From Achromobacter sp. Root83 (GTDB lineage Bacteria > Pseudomonadota > Gammaproteobacteria > Burkholderiales > Burkholderiaceae_B), in NCBI RefSeq assembly GCF_001428845.1, contig NZ_LMIU01000003.1, forward strand, positions 67,243 through 131,242: 64,000 nucleotides of DNA, read 5' to 3'. A program made the translations under genes and the position numbers. Within the stretch, counting starts at the first letter, position 1; every line of letters starts with the position of its first letter. The notes under the pieces were generated by a model that ran no database searches, was not told the origin of the DNA, and saw only the letters and a program-made list of their open reading frames with translations. Positions 27,885-36,618 of the stretch are shown here, piece after piece.

Positions 27885-28730
27885 ATGGCAAATAACTTTC
27901 TTTGCGGGCGCTTCGAGTTTGATCTCGAGCGCCCGCTTGTCATGGGCATCGTCAATGTCACGCCGGATTCCTTTTCCGACGGCGGCCTGCACGGCGATAC
28001 CGATTCCGCGGTGGCGCATGCGCGCCAATTGATCCAGGAAGGGGCCAAGATCCTGGATCTGGGCGGCGAGTCCACGCGCCCGGGGGCCGACCCCGTATCC
28101 GTGGCGGACGAACTTGCCCGGCTGTTGCCCGTGGTGGAGGCGTTGCGCGATTGCGGCGTGCCGCTGTCCATCGATACCTTCAAGCCGGAAGTCATGCGCG
28201 CCACGCTGGACGCCGGCGCCGACATGATCAACGATGTCTACGGCTTCAGGCAGCCGGGCGCGATCGAGGCCGTAGCCCAATCGCGTTGCGGCCTGTGTGT
28301 CATGCATATGAAGGGCGAGCCCCGCACCATGCAGGCTGCACCACCCGAATACACCGACCTGATCGGTGAAATCGGACTATTCCTGGGGGCGCGCGCGCAG
28401 AAGCTGCGCGCGGCCTGGATCGATCCTCGCCGTATCGTGCTTGACCCGGGCTTTGGCTTTGGCAAGACCGGCGACCAGAACTTTCAATTGCTGCGCCGGC
28501 TGTCCAGCCTGCGCAGCACCGGTTATCCATTGCTGATCGGCTTGTCGCGCAAAAACATGATCGGTCAGGCCACCGGCCGGCCCGTCGGCGACAGGCTGCC
28601 CGGCAGCATTGCCGCCGCCCTTGCCTGCGTAGCGCGTGGCGCCTCCATCGTGCGAGTGCACGATGTTGCCGCCACGGTGGATGCGCTTAAGGTATGGCAG
28701 GCGGCTGAACAAGGAGTTATCAGTTCATGA
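27885..28730 (+). CDS. folP: Dihydropteroate synthase
   Basis: Joins p-aminobenzoate to hydroxymethyl-dihydropterin pyrophosphate in folate synthesis; target of sulfonamides. 281 residues. Signature sequences are [15 protein letters not shown] near residue 25, [13 protein letters not shown] near 60, and the SRK loop as GLSRKNMIG near 220. It begins 18 bases after ftsH and overlaps glmM by 4 bases (ATGA), so ftsH-folP-glmM form an operon. Confidence 0.97.
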   Translation: MANNFLCGRFEFDLERPLVMGIVNVTPDSFSDGGLHGDTDSAVAHARQLIQEGAKILDLGGESTRPGADPVSVADELARLLPVVEALRDCGVPLSIDTFKPEVMRATLDAGADMINDVYGFRQPGAIEAVAQSRCGLCVMHMKGEPRTMQAAPPEYTDLIGEIGLFLGARAQKLRAAWIDPRRIVLDPGFGFGKTGDQNFQLLRRLSSLRSTGYPLLIGLSRKNMIGQATGRPVGDRLPGSIAAALACVARGASIVRVHDVAATVDALKVWQAAEQGVISS

Positions 28731-30070
28731 TTCGACGCAAGTATTTCGGTACCGATGGGGTGCGTGGTGAAGTAGGCGGTCCGGTGATCAACGCCGAATT
28801 CGCCTTGCGCCTGGGTTATGCGGCGGGCCGCGTGCTGGCGCGCGAGCACGCCGTGCGCGGCGCAAGCCGTCCGCAGGTGGTGATCGGCAAAGACACCCGG
28901 ATCTCGGGCTATATGCTGGAGTCCGCCTTGGAAGCCGGCCTGTCGGCCGCGGGCATCGACGTGCTGCTGGCCGGCCCGATTCCCACGCCGGCCGTGGCCT
29001 ACCTGACCCGTGCCCTGCGCCTGGTGGCCGGCATCGTGATCAGCGCGTCGCACAATCCCTACCAGGACAACGGCATCAAGTTCTTCTCGGCGCAGGGCAT
29101 GAAGCTGCCTGACGACATCGAGGCCGACATCGAAGCCGCGCTGGACGAGCCGCTGGGTTGCGTCAGCTCGGAAGGGCTGGGCCGCGCGCGCCGCATGAGC
29201 GATGCCCAGGGCCGTTATATCGAATTCTGCAAAAGTACGTTCCCCAACGATCTGGACCTGAACGGCATGAAGATCGTGGTGGACGCTGCTCACGGCGCCG
29301 CCTACAACATCGCGCCGCATGTGTTCCGCGAGCTGGGCGCCGAGGTCCACGCGATCGGCGTGCACCCGGACGGCTTCAACATCAACAAGGGCGTGGGTGC
29401 GCTGCATCCCGAACTGCTGGCCAAGGAAGTGAAGGCCCGCGGCGCGCAGTTGGGCGTGGCGCTGGACGGCGACGCCGACCGCCTGCAGATGGTGGACGGG
29501 GACGGCCGTATCTACAACGGCGACGAACTCATGTACGCCATCGTGCGCGAACGCATGCAGCGCGGCAAGGTCAATGGCGTGGTGGGCACGCTGATGACCA
29601 ATTTCGGCTTCGAGCGCGAAATGAAGCGTCTGGGCGTGGGGTTCGAGCGCGCCAACGTGGGCGACCGCTATGTGCTGGAGCAGATGCAGTCGCGCGGCTG
29701 GCTGTACGGCGGCGAGAGCTCCGGCCATCTGCTCTGCCTGGACTGCCATTCGACCGGAGACGGCATCGTGGCGGCCTTGCAGGTCTTGACCGCGCTACGC
29801 CGCAATTCGGTGCCGCTGGCCGATTGGGTAAGCGACCTGCGCATGTATCCGCAGACGATGATCAATGTGCCGCTGACGCCCGGCCAGGACTGGAAGACGC
29901 ACGCCGGGCTGACCGCCGCGCGCCAGGCGGTCGAGGCCGAACTGGACGGCCGCGGCCGGATTCTCATCCGGGCCTCCGGCACCGAACCCAAGCTGCGGCT
30001 GATGGTTGAGGCCGAAGATGAGGCCCTGGCGACAAGTTCTGCTGAAAAGCTTGCGGCAAGCCTGGGGTAA
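28727..30070 (+). CDS. glmM: Phosphoglucosamine mutase
   Basis: Converts glucosamine-6-phosphate to glucosamine-1-phosphate for peptidoglycan and LPS precursors. 447 residues, typical length. The phospho-serine is Ser108 in [17 protein letters not shown]; the metal loop is [11 protein letters not shown] (about 246-256), the sugar loop GGESSGHL (~331) and the phosphate-binding loop [14 protein letters not shown] (~423). Confidence 0.98.
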   Translation: MIRRKYFGTDGVRGEVGGPVINAEFALRLGYAAGRVLAREHAVRGASRPQVVIGKDTRISGYMLESALEAGLSAAGIDVLLAGPIPTPAVAYLTRALRLVAGIVISASHNPYQDNGIKFFSAQGMKLPDDIEADIEAALDEPLGCVSSEGLGRARRMSDAQGRYIEFCKSTFPNDLDLNGMKIVVDAAHGAAYNIAPHVFRELGAEVHAIGVHPDGFNINKGVGALHPELLAKEVKARGAQLGVALDGDADRLQMVDGDGRIYNGDELMYAIVRERMQRGKVNGVVGTLMTNFGFEREMKRLGVGFERANVGDRYVLEQMQSRGWLYGGESSGHLLCLDCHSTGDGIVAALQVLTALRRNSVPLADWVSDLRMYPQTMINVPLTPGQDWKTHAGLTAARQAVEAELDGRGRILIRASGTEPKLRLMVEAEDEALATSSAEKLAASLG

Positions 30071-30094
30071 ACCCTGGGTTTTCGATTTAATATG

Positions 30095-30133
30095 AAGGCC
30101 ACGCGTCGGGTATCGATGCGTGGCCTTCGTTTT
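30095..30133 (+). terminator. ftsH-folP-glmM terminator
   Basis: A perfect 10-base stem (AAGGCCACGC / GCGTGGCCTT) with a 13-base loop is followed by CGTTTTGC, 25 bases past the glmM stop. Confidence 0.75.
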
Positions 30134-30286
30134 GCATGGATGGTATTGGTCTGTAAGGTTTTGTCGATATTGGCGGAAAGTGAATCGATCCGCCCCGATC
30201 TAAACTTCATAGTCACGTAACATATTGGTCAAGTCTTTGACATACAGGGCGTCCACACTGGCTGGACTCTCTAGGAGCTTCGCGCA

Positions 30287-31093
30287 ATGCTGGAACTAGC
30301 ACGCATCAACCCGAGCCGTACTCCCACAGAACCTTGGACGGGCGCTGCCCCGAAGGTGCTGGCGGTAGGCCTGGCGCGCACGGCCGAAGAAATCGAGCAG
30401 ATCCAACGCCTCCGTTACGACGTCTTCACGGAAGACATGGGCGTGGTCTTTCCCGACGCCCAGGACGGCGTCGACCACGATCGCTTCGACCCGTTCTGCG
30501 AACACCTCATGGTCCGCGAGATCGACACGGACCGCGTGGTCGGAACCTACCGGATCCTGACCCCGGAGAAAGCGCGGGAGGCGGGCGGGTACTACTCGCA
30601 GTCCGAATTCGACCTGTCCGGCCTGGGCGCCATCCGCGACGAACTCGTGGAAGTCGGCCGCTCCTGCACGCACGCCGACTACCGCGGCGGCGCCGTCATC
30701 ATGCTGCTGTGGTCCGGCCTGGCCGAGTATCTGCGCCGGGGCGGCTATGAATATGTGCTGGGTTGCGCCAGCGTGAGCCTGCGCGACGACGGTGTCACCG
30801 CCGCCGAAGTGTGGCGCACCATCTCGAAGCAATTGCCCCGGGCCGGTGAGCCCCACGTTGCGCCGCTGCACCGCTATCCGGTCGAAAAGCTCAACAGCGC
30901 CTTGCCGGCGCGGGTTCCGCCGCTGATCAAGGGCTATCTGAAGCTGGGCGCGAAAGTCTGTGGCGAACCCGCATGGGACCCTGATTTCAACGCCGCCGAT
31001 TTCCCGGTGCTGCTCAAGATGGACCGCATGGATGAGCGCTATCGCCGCCATTTCGGCCTGGATCAGCCCGCCGCCGTCACCGGCCAGCGCTGA
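30287..31093 (+). CDS. olsB: L-ornithine N(alpha)-acyltransferase, ornithine lipid synthesis (OlsB)
   Basis: Transfers a 3-hydroxyacyl chain from ACP to ornithine, making lyso-ornithine lipid. 268 residues of the GNAT-like autoinducer-synthase fold: IEQIQRLRYDVFTEDMG near residue 40, VVGTYRILTP near 85, and VEVGRSCTHADYRGGAVIMLLWSGL near 125. The C-terminal part (LPARVPPLIKGYLKLGAKVCGEPAWDPDFNAADF) is also characteristic. Ornithine lipids replace phospholipids when phosphate is scarce, which fits its place next to ppx, ppk and pst. The partner acyltransferase olsA is not adjacent. No convincing Pho box was found upstream. Confidence 0.9.
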   Translation: MLELARINPSRTPTEPWTGAAPKVLAVGLARTAEEIEQIQRLRYDVFTEDMGVVFPDAQDGVDHDRFDPFCEHLMVREIDTDRVVGTYRILTPEKAREAGGYYSQSEFDLSGLGAIRDELVEVGRSCTHADYRGGAVIMLLWSGLAEYLRRGGYEYVLGCASVSLRDDGVTAAEVWRTISKQLPRAGEPHVAPLHRYPVEKLNSALPARVPPLIKGYLKLGAKVCGEPAWDPDFNAADFPVLLKMDRMDERYRRHFGLDQPAAVTGQR

Positions 31094-31214
31094 ACATCAT
31101 GCGCCGCCTGTTCCGCCGGATGACAATCAGACTGATACGGCGGGCTACAAGGCCTTTGCGCATGGAGCTCAGGCAGCTCGAGCGCGAAACCGATCTGTCG
31201 CCGTTTTAATTCGC

Positions 31215-31252
31215 AGGCAGGCAAGGGGCAAGCCCTTTGCCTGCCTTGTTTC
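31215..31252. terminator. Shared terminator between olsB and ppx
   Basis: The arms AGGCAGGCAA (31215-31224) and TTGCCTGCCT (31237-31246) pair over 10 bases, followed by TGTTTCG. It lies between convergent genes and may serve both. Confidence 0.65.
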
Positions 31253-31253
31253 G

Positions 31254-32741
31254 TCAGAACTCCAGCAGTTCGAACGAAAAGCCCACCTTGTTCCATTCCG
31301 CTTCTTCGGCGCGCAGCGTGAAGTCGCTCAGGGGGTGCTCGGCCAGCCATTCGCGGTTGACGCGCACCACGATGGAGTTCTCGCGCACCGAGGCGGTCAG
31401 CGGCAGCGGTTCGATTTCGCCGCGGCGGCGGAACAGCAGCACGGCCAGGCGCAGGCTCAAAATGGCTTTCCATTGCGCACGGCTGCGGGTCAAGGGTTCC
31501 AGCTTGCTCAGCTTGCCCTGATGCCCCAGCGCCAGCAGCGCCAGCAATTGCTGATCCGCGCGCGAAAAACCCGGCATGTCGGCGTTTTCCAGCACGTAGG
31601 CAGTGTGCTTGTGATACGCGTTGTGGGCGATGGACAGGCCCACTTCGTGCAGATCGGCTGCCCAGCCCACTGCGGGCCGAAGTTCGGCGCGTTCCGGACC
31701 GTCCGCGATCATGGCGTCGAACAGACTCAGCGCGGCGTGGCGCACGCGGCGGGCCTGGTTGGGATCGACGTGGTAACGCTTCATGAACTGGCGCACGGAT
31801 TCGTCGCGCTTGTCATGTTCGTCGTCGCGGCCAAGCAGGTCATACAGCACGCCCAGGCGCAGGGCGCCGTCGCCGGTGTGCATGACGTCGATGCCCAGCT
31901 CGTCGAAGAGCGCGCTCATGATGGCCAGGCCGCCAGGCAGCACGTCGGAACGTTCGACCTTGATGCCGGGCAGCTCGGACGGAATGACGCGGCCGGAGCG
32001 CACGATGCGGTCTTTCAGCTTGGACAGGCCCGCGCGTGTGATGCCCCGGTCGGAATAGCCGCCCTCGGTCAGGATGGCGAACAGCGCCTTGGCGGTGCCG
32101 GAAGATCCGTAGGCTTCTTTCCAGCCCATCTTGCGGTACTGCTTGGCAATGACTTCGATTTCGCGGCGGGCGGCCAGTTCGGCCTGCTTCATCTGGTGGG
32201 CATCCACCACGCCGTCCGAGAAGAACTGGCGGCTGTAGCTGACGCAACCCATGTAAAGCGATGACATCAGGCCAGGTTCATGGCCCTTGCCGATGATGAC
32301 CTCGGTGGACCCGCCGCCAATGTCGATCACCAGCCGCTTGTTGGGAGACGGGGGCAGGGTGTGGACCACGCCCGAGAAAATCAGACGGGCTTCTTCGCGG
32401 CCGGCGATGACTTCGATGGGAAAGCCCAGCGCGGCTTCGGCCCGGGGCAGGAAGTCGCGGGTGTTGCGGGCAACGCGGAACGTATTGGTTGCGACCGCCC
32501 GGACCCGGTTGGGATGGAAGCTGCGCAGGCGGTCGCCGAATCGCTCCAGCACCGCGATGGCCCGGTCGATGGCGTCATCGCCAAGCCGTTTTTCTGCGTC
32601 CAGGCCGGCGGCGAGCCGGACGGTTTCCTTGAGGCGGTCGATCTGATAGATCTGTGGCGTACCGTCCTGTTGAACGATGCGTCCGATGGAGAGGCGGAAG
32701 CTGTTGGACCCGAGGTCCACCGCGGCCAGAAGTTGATCCAT
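31254..32741 (-). CDS. ppx: Exopolyphosphatase (Ppx/GppA family)
   Basis: Removes terminal phosphate from polyphosphate and possibly hydrolyses pppGpp. 495 residues. The actin-like ASKHA fold shows AAVDLGSNSFRLSIG at the N-terminus, AVATNTFRVARN near 90, the catalytic-Glu region AGREEARLIFSGV near 135 and IDIGGGSTEVIIG near 165. The C-terminal half is an HD-like helical domain (GWAADLHEVGLSIAHNAYHKH). It is divergent from ppk, the usual partner. Confidence 0.96.
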   Translation of the reverse strand: MDQLLAAVDLGSNSFRLSIGRIVQQDGTPQIYQIDRLKETVRLAAGLDAEKRLGDDAIDRAIAVLERFGDRLRSFHPNRVRAVATNTFRVARNTRDFLPRAEAALGFPIEVIAGREEARLIFSGVVHTLPPSPNKRLVIDIGGGSTEVIIGKGHEPGLMSSLYMGCVSYSRQFFSDGVVDAHQMKQAELAARREIEVIAKQYRKMGWKEAYGSSGTAKALFAILTEGGYSDRGITRAGLSKLKDRIVRSGRVIPSELPGIKVERSDVLPGGLAIMSALFDELGIDVMHTGDGALRLGVLYDLLGRDDEHDKRDESVRQFMKRYHVDPNQARRVRHAALSLFDAMIADGPERAELRPAVGWAADLHEVGLSIAHNAYHKHTAYVLENADMPGFSRADQQLLALLALGHQGKLSKLEPLTRSRAQWKAILSLRLAVLLFRRRGEIEPLPLTASVRENSIVVRVNREWLAEHPLSDFTLRAEEAEWNKVGFSFELLEF

Positions 32742-32773
32742 GCGGCTCGTGATATTGGCTGAGAGGTGCCCTG

Positions 32774-32796
32774 ATTATAGATACCCCATATGACAA
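32774..32796 (-). promoter_or_regulatory. ppx promoter with possible Pho half-site
   Basis: On the reverse strand a perfect TATAAT (32779-32774) lies 32 bases upstream of ppx. Exactly 10 bases before it is TTGTCAT (32796-32790), 6 of 7 matches to a Pho box repeat unit; the preceding unit is absent. No ordinary -35 is visible. Confidence 0.4.
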
Positions 32797-32895
32797 CGCC
32801 CCAGACTTCGGGTTTTCGCTTATGGAACAGGGGCTTGGGCGAATCACGGCGATATGCTGCATGTCCCTTCTTTGGCGTACGCTACGGTTTTGGCG

Positions 32896-32929
32896 TTGTC
32901 ATAGAACCGTCACTATTTTGCAGTAAAAC
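32896..32929 (+). promoter_or_regulatory. Pho box and -10 of ppk
   Basis: TTGTCATAGAACCGTCAC (32896-32913) matches the PhoB site CTGTCAT-N4-CTGTCAC at 12 of 14 repeat positions. Ten bases later is TAAAAC (32924-32929) as the -10, the spacing known for PhoB-activated promoters. ppk starts 34 bases after the box. Confidence 0.8.
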
Positions 32930-32947
32930 TCCACGCTCTCCCTTCGT

Positions 32948-35035
32948 ATGGAATCCGGTATGACCACACGCCCGCCTGGCGAGCCCTTGCTCCTGAATCG
33001 CGAGTTGTCGCTGCTCAAATTCAACGAACGCGTGCTGGCGATGGCGGAGAATCCGAAGACGCCCTTGCTGGAGCGTTTACGCTATGTGTGCATTGTCAGT
33101 TCCAATCTGGACGAATTCTTCGAGATCCGGATATCCAGCCTGAAAGAGCAGCAGCGCCAGTCGCCCAACCTGGTCGGGCCCGATGGCCTGACGCCGGACC
33201 AGGCGTTTGAAAGCGTCCAGCAGGCCGTGCATGAGCTGGTCGGACGCCAGTACAACCTGCTCAATGACGAAATCCTGCCGGCCATGCACGCCGAAGGCAT
33301 CACGCTGCATCACGCGTCCGAATGGAACCCACAGCAGCAGGAGTGGGCGCGCGACGTGTTCCACCGCGATGTGATGCCGCTGCTGACCCCGATCGGGCTG
33401 GATCCGGCGCACCCGTTCCCCCGCGTCTACAACAAAAGCCTGAACTTCATCGTCTCGCTGTCGGGGGCCGACGCGTTCGGCCGCCAGGCGTCCATCGCCA
33501 TCGTGCAGGCCCCCCGGGCCTTGCCGCGCCTGATCAAGATGCCGTCGGAGCTCTCCGGCCAGCCGGAAGGCTACATCCTGCTGACGTCCTTGCTGCGCGC
33601 CTTCGTGGGCGAGCTGTTCCCGGGCCTGGAGATGCTGGGCTGCTACCAGTGGCGGGTGACGCGCAACAGCGACCTGTTCGTGGACGAGGAAGAAGTCACC
33701 AACCTGCGCCACGCGCTGCAAGGCGAACTGTCTCAGCGCAATTTCGGCGCCGCCGTGCGCCTCGAGATCGACAAGCTGACACCCGTCGAACTGGAAACCT
33801 TCCTGCAGCGCGAGTTCTCGCTCAAGCCGGACGACACCTACCGGGTGCCCGGGCCGGTCAATCTGTCGCGCCTGATGCAGCTATGCGATTCGGCCGCGCG
33901 CCCGGACCTGCTGTTCTCCAACTACCGCGCGCCCGTGCCGGCGCCGTTCGACCGCGTCGGAGACAAGCCGGCCGACCTGTTCGAGGCCGTCGCCGAACAG
34001 GACCGCCTGCTGCACCACCCTTATCAGTCGTTCCAGCCGGTCATCGACTTCCTGACCGCCGCGGCGCTCGATCCCGACGTGATGGCCATCAAGCAGACCA
34101 TCTACCGCACCGGCGAGGACTCCGAGCTGATGAAGATCCTGCTGGCCGCCGCGCGCGCCGGCAAGGAAGTGACGGTGGTGGTGGAACTGATGGCGCGCTT
34201 CGACGAGCAGACCAACATCAACTGGGCCTCCAAGCTCGAGGAAGTGGGCGCGCACGTCGTCTACGGGGTGGTGGCGCACAAGACGCACGCCAAGATGGCG
34301 GTGGTATTGCGCCGCGAAAAAGGGCGCTTGCGCCGTTACGCCCACCTTGGCACGGGCAATTACCATCCGCGCACGGCGCGTCTCTACACGGATTTCGGGC
34401 TTCTGACGGCGGATCCGAAGCTGTGCGAGGACATGGACAAGGTGTTCGCGCAACTGACCGGGCTGGGCGCTCGCCGTTCCCTCAAGGCCTTGATGCAGTC
34501 TCCGTTCACCATGCACGACGGCATGGTGGCGCTGATCCGCGCCGAAGCGCGCGCCGCCAAGGCGGGCAAGCGTTCGCGCATCATGGCCAAGATGAACTCC
34601 CTGCTGGAAGAGCAGATCATCGAAGAGCTGTACAAGGCCGGGCAGGCGGGGGTGAAGATCGACCTTATCGTGCGAGGCGTCTGCGCGCTCCGCGCGGGAG
34701 TTCCCGGCCTGTCCGAGAACATCCGCGTGCGCTCCATCGTCGGCCGCTTCCTGGAGCATTCCCGGGTCTTCTATTTCTATGCGGATGGCGAAGAGACGGT
34801 TTATTTGTCGTCCGCCGACTGGATGGACCGCAATTTCTTCCGCCGCGTGGAAATCTCCTTCCCCATCTACGACAAGACGCTCAAGAAGCGCGTCATAGAC
34901 GAGGCCTTCACCTACGCGTTGCGCGACAACCAACTGGCCTGGCAACAGCAGCAGGACGGCGACTACGCCCGAGTAAAAAGCCGCCGCGAGCCCTTCAACC
35001 TGCACCAGTTCCTGATGCAAAAGCTGGGCGTGTAA
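32948..35035 (+). CDS. ppk: Polyphosphate kinase 1
   Basis: Makes polyphosphate reversibly from ATP. 695 residues, near the usual 690. The N-domain opens LLNRELSLLKFNERVLAMAE and contains SNLDEFFEIRISSLKEQ. The two phospholipase-D-like catalytic domains hold the autophosphorylated His within VAHKTHAKMAVVLRRE (about residues 440-455) and GTGNYHPRTARLYTD just after, then VRGVCALRAGVPGLSENI and LEHSRVFYF. A second in-frame ATG at 32960 (MTTRPPGEP) is a possible start; neither has a strong ribosome site. A Pho box precedes it. Confidence 0.97.
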   Translation: MESGMTTRPPGEPLLLNRELSLLKFNERVLAMAENPKTPLLERLRYVCIVSSNLDEFFEIRISSLKEQQRQSPNLVGPDGLTPDQAFESVQQAVHELVGRQYNLLNDEILPAMHAEGITLHHASEWNPQQQEWARDVFHRDVMPLLTPIGLDPAHPFPRVYNKSLNFIVSLSGADAFGRQASIAIVQAPRALPRLIKMPSELSGQPEGYILLTSLLRAFVGELFPGLEMLGCYQWRVTRNSDLFVDEEEVTNLRHALQGELSQRNFGAAVRLEIDKLTPVELETFLQREFSLKPDDTYRVPGPVNLSRLMQLCDSAARPDLLFSNYRAPVPAPFDRVGDKPADLFEAVAEQDRLLHHPYQSFQPVIDFLTAAALDPDVMAIKQTIYRTGEDSELMKILLAAARAGKEVTVVVELMARFDEQTNINWASKLEEVGAHVVYGVVAHKTHAKMAVVLRREKGRLRRYAHLGTGNYHPRTARLYTDFGLLTADPKLCEDMDKVFAQLTGLGARRSLKALMQSPFTMHDGMVALIRAEARAAKAGKRSRIMAKMNSLLEEQIIEELYKAGQAGVKIDLIVRGVCALRAGVPGLSENIRVRSIVGRFLEHSRVFYFYADGEETVYLSSADWMDRNFFRRVEISFPIYDKTLKKRVIDEAFTYALRDNQLAWQQQQDGDYARVKSRREPFNLHQFLMQKLGV

Positions 35036-35049
35036 CCCCACAAGCCACG

Positions 35050-35280
35050 GCCGCACCGATCTGTCCCCCCGACCCGCCACCGACGCCATTCGAGGCGTTC
35101 ATCCCCAGGCGGGTCGCAGATCCGTCCCCCGACCCGCCACTAACGCATTCGGGACATCCCCTCCCCAACGAGGGCCGCACGGACTTATCCCCCACCCCAC
35201 CACCAACGCCATTCGAGGCACCCCCTCCCAATCCAGGCCGCGCGGATCCGGCTCCGCCGGTCCGCCACCGGCGCCCCCTG
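35050..35280. repeat. Four degenerate tandem repeats of ~62 bases between ppk and pstS
   Basis: Units begin at about 35050, 35113, 35174 and 35237 (spacing 63, 61, 63) with GCCGCAC or a variant. Each continues with a purine-poor stretch like TCCCCCGACCCGCCACC, and copies 1 and 3 share ACGCCATTCGAGGC. The copies differ by substitutions and small indels. There is no coding sequence in the 390-base gap 35036-35425; the repeats fill most of it. Confidence 0.75.
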
Positions 35281-35310
35281 GGGGGGAAGCGCGTAGCGCT
35301 TCGGGGGGGG
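35271..35310. repeat. GC-rich palindromic intergenic element
   Basis: CCCCCTGGGGGG (35274-35286 region) is followed by GAAGCGC-GTA-GCGCTTC (35286-35302, 7-base perfect stem) and a run of eight G (35303-35310). Elements of this pattern recur between genes in Achromobacter and Bordetella as I recall; only one copy is in this window. Confidence 0.6.
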
Positions 35311-35317
35311 AATATGA

Positions 35318-35351
35318 CTGTCACTATCCTGTCACGTTGGGCTTCTAAGAT
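35318..35351 (+). promoter_or_regulatory. Pho box and -10 of pstSCAB
   Basis: CTGTCACTATCCTGTCAC (35318-35335) consists of two identical CTGTCAC units 4 bases apart and matches the PhoB consensus at 13 of 14 repeat positions. TAAGAT (35346-35351) follows after exactly 10 bases as the -10. The start of pstS is 90 bases downstream of the box. Confidence 0.92.
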
Positions 35352-35425
35352 GCGAGGGTCGCTGAAAGACAGGCAGTAACCAAAGCCTGCCAAGACTCCT
35401 CTTAACGAGCACAGAAGGAACCCAG

Positions 35426-36466
35426 ATGTTCAAACGTGTCTTCAAGCAAGTTTCCGTGGGCGTCGCGCTGAGCGCCGCCGTGTTTGCCGTCCAGGCCGCC
35501 AATGTCACCGGCGCCGGCGCATCGTTCCCGTACCCCATCTACGCCAAGTGGGCATCCGACTACAAGGCCGCCACCAACAACGCGGTCAACTACCAGTCCA
35601 TCGGTTCGGGCGGCGGCCAACAGCAGATCATTGCCAAGACCGTCGACTTTGGCGCCTCGGATGATCCGATGAAGGCAGCCGACCTGGAAAAGCACGGCCT
35701 GCTGCAGTTCCCCGCCGTGATCGGCGGCACCGTGGCCGTCGTGAACATCGACGGCGTCGAGCCGGGCAAGCTGAAGCTCTCGGGCAAGGTCCTGGGCGAC
35801 ATCTTCCTGGGCAAGATCAAGAAGTGGGACGACGCCGCCATCAAGGCGCTGAACCCCGACGTCAAGCTGCCCTCGGCCGACATCATCGTCGTGCACCGTT
35901 CGGACGGCTCGGGCACCACCTTCGGCTGGACCAACTACCTGTCCAAGGTCTCGCCTGACTGGAAGTCGCAAGTTGGCGAAGGCAAGGCCGTCAAGTGGCC
36001 CACCGGCCAAGGCGGCAAGGGCAACGAAGGCGTCGCCGCCTACGTCGGCCAGTTGAAGAACTCGATCGGCTACGTCGAATACGCCTACGCCAAGCAGAAC
36101 AAGCTGGCCTGGACGCAGTTGCAGAACAAGGACGGCAAGTTCGTCCAGCCCGAGCAGAAGGCATTCGCCGCCGCGGCCGCCAACGCCGACTGGAAGAGCG
36201 CGCCTGGCATGGGCGTGGTCCTGACCGACGAACCGGGCGCCGACTCCTGGCCCGTCACCGCCGCCACCTTCATCCTGGTCCACAAGTCGCAAGACAAGCC
36301 GGATCAAGGCAAGGCAGTTCTGGACTTCTTCGACTGGACGTTCAAGAACGGCGCCAAGTCGGCCGAAGCCCTGGACTACGTGCCGCTGCCGGAAGCCGTG
36401 ACCAAGGAGATCCGTGCTGCCTGGGGTGAAGTGAAGTCCGCGGACGGCAAGGCCGTCTGGAAGTAA
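35426..36466 (+). CDS. pstS: Phosphate ABC transporter substrate-binding protein PstS
   Basis: Periplasmic high-affinity phosphate receptor of 346 residues with a Sec signal peptide ending near AVFAVQAA. The mature protein opens NVTGAGASFPYPIYAKWASDYK. Phosphate contacts are represented by GAGASFP, SDDPMKAADL and HRSDGSGTTFGWTNYLSKVSP. It is the first gene of a Pho-box-driven operon. Confidence 0.98.
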   Translation: MFKRVFKQVSVGVALSAAVFAVQAANVTGAGASFPYPIYAKWASDYKAATNNAVNYQSIGSGGGQQQIIAKTVDFGASDDPMKAADLEKHGLLQFPAVIGGTVAVVNIDGVEPGKLKLSGKVLGDIFLGKIKKWDDAAIKALNPDVKLPSADIIVVHRSDGSGTTFGWTNYLSKVSPDWKSQVGEGKAVKWPTGQGGKGNEGVAAYVGQLKNSIGYVEYAYAKQNKLAWTQLQNKDGKFVQPEQKAFAAAAANADWKSAPGMGVVLTDEPGADSWPVTAATFILVHKSQDKPDQGKAVLDFFDWTFKNGAKSAEALDYVPLPEAVTKEIRAAWGEVKSADGKAVWK

Positions 36467-36476
36467 GGCGGGCATG

Positions 36477-36513
36477 GCGCGCTGGCGTAGGCATCGCCGA
36501 CCGCCCAGCGCGC
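36477..36513 (+). other. Hairpin between pstS and pstC
   Basis: A perfect 9-base stem (GCGCGCTGG / CCAGCGCGC) with a 19-base loop lies 11 bases after pstS and lacks a T-run. It probably protects the pstS mRNA end or attenuates read-through, keeping PstS in excess over the membrane proteins. Confidence 0.6.
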
Positions 36514-36618
36514 AACCCATAAGACTGGCTGCCCCCGACGCCCGATCTCAGGCTGACGGGGCCGCCTGCAACATGATCCTCCTGTCTTCCCCCCAGATTT
36601 CCTAAGGAAAGTCCATCC

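Noticed and set aside
30190-30286. Possible Pho box upstream of olsB
   Set aside because: CTTCATAGTCACGTAACA and nearby matches agree with only about 8 of 14 repeat positions and lack a -10 at 10 bases.
30960-32264. 434-codon forward frame over ppx
   Set aside because: Antisense to conserved ppx and starting inside olsB; composition is atypical.
35050-35280. CRISPR array in the ppk-pstS gap
   Set aside because: The repeats are contiguous and degenerate without unique spacers, and no cas genes are present.
35303-35310. Run of eight G near the pstS promoter as a phase-variation tract
   Set aside because: It belongs to a dispersed palindromic element and lies upstream of the Pho box; nothing shows length variation from one sequence.
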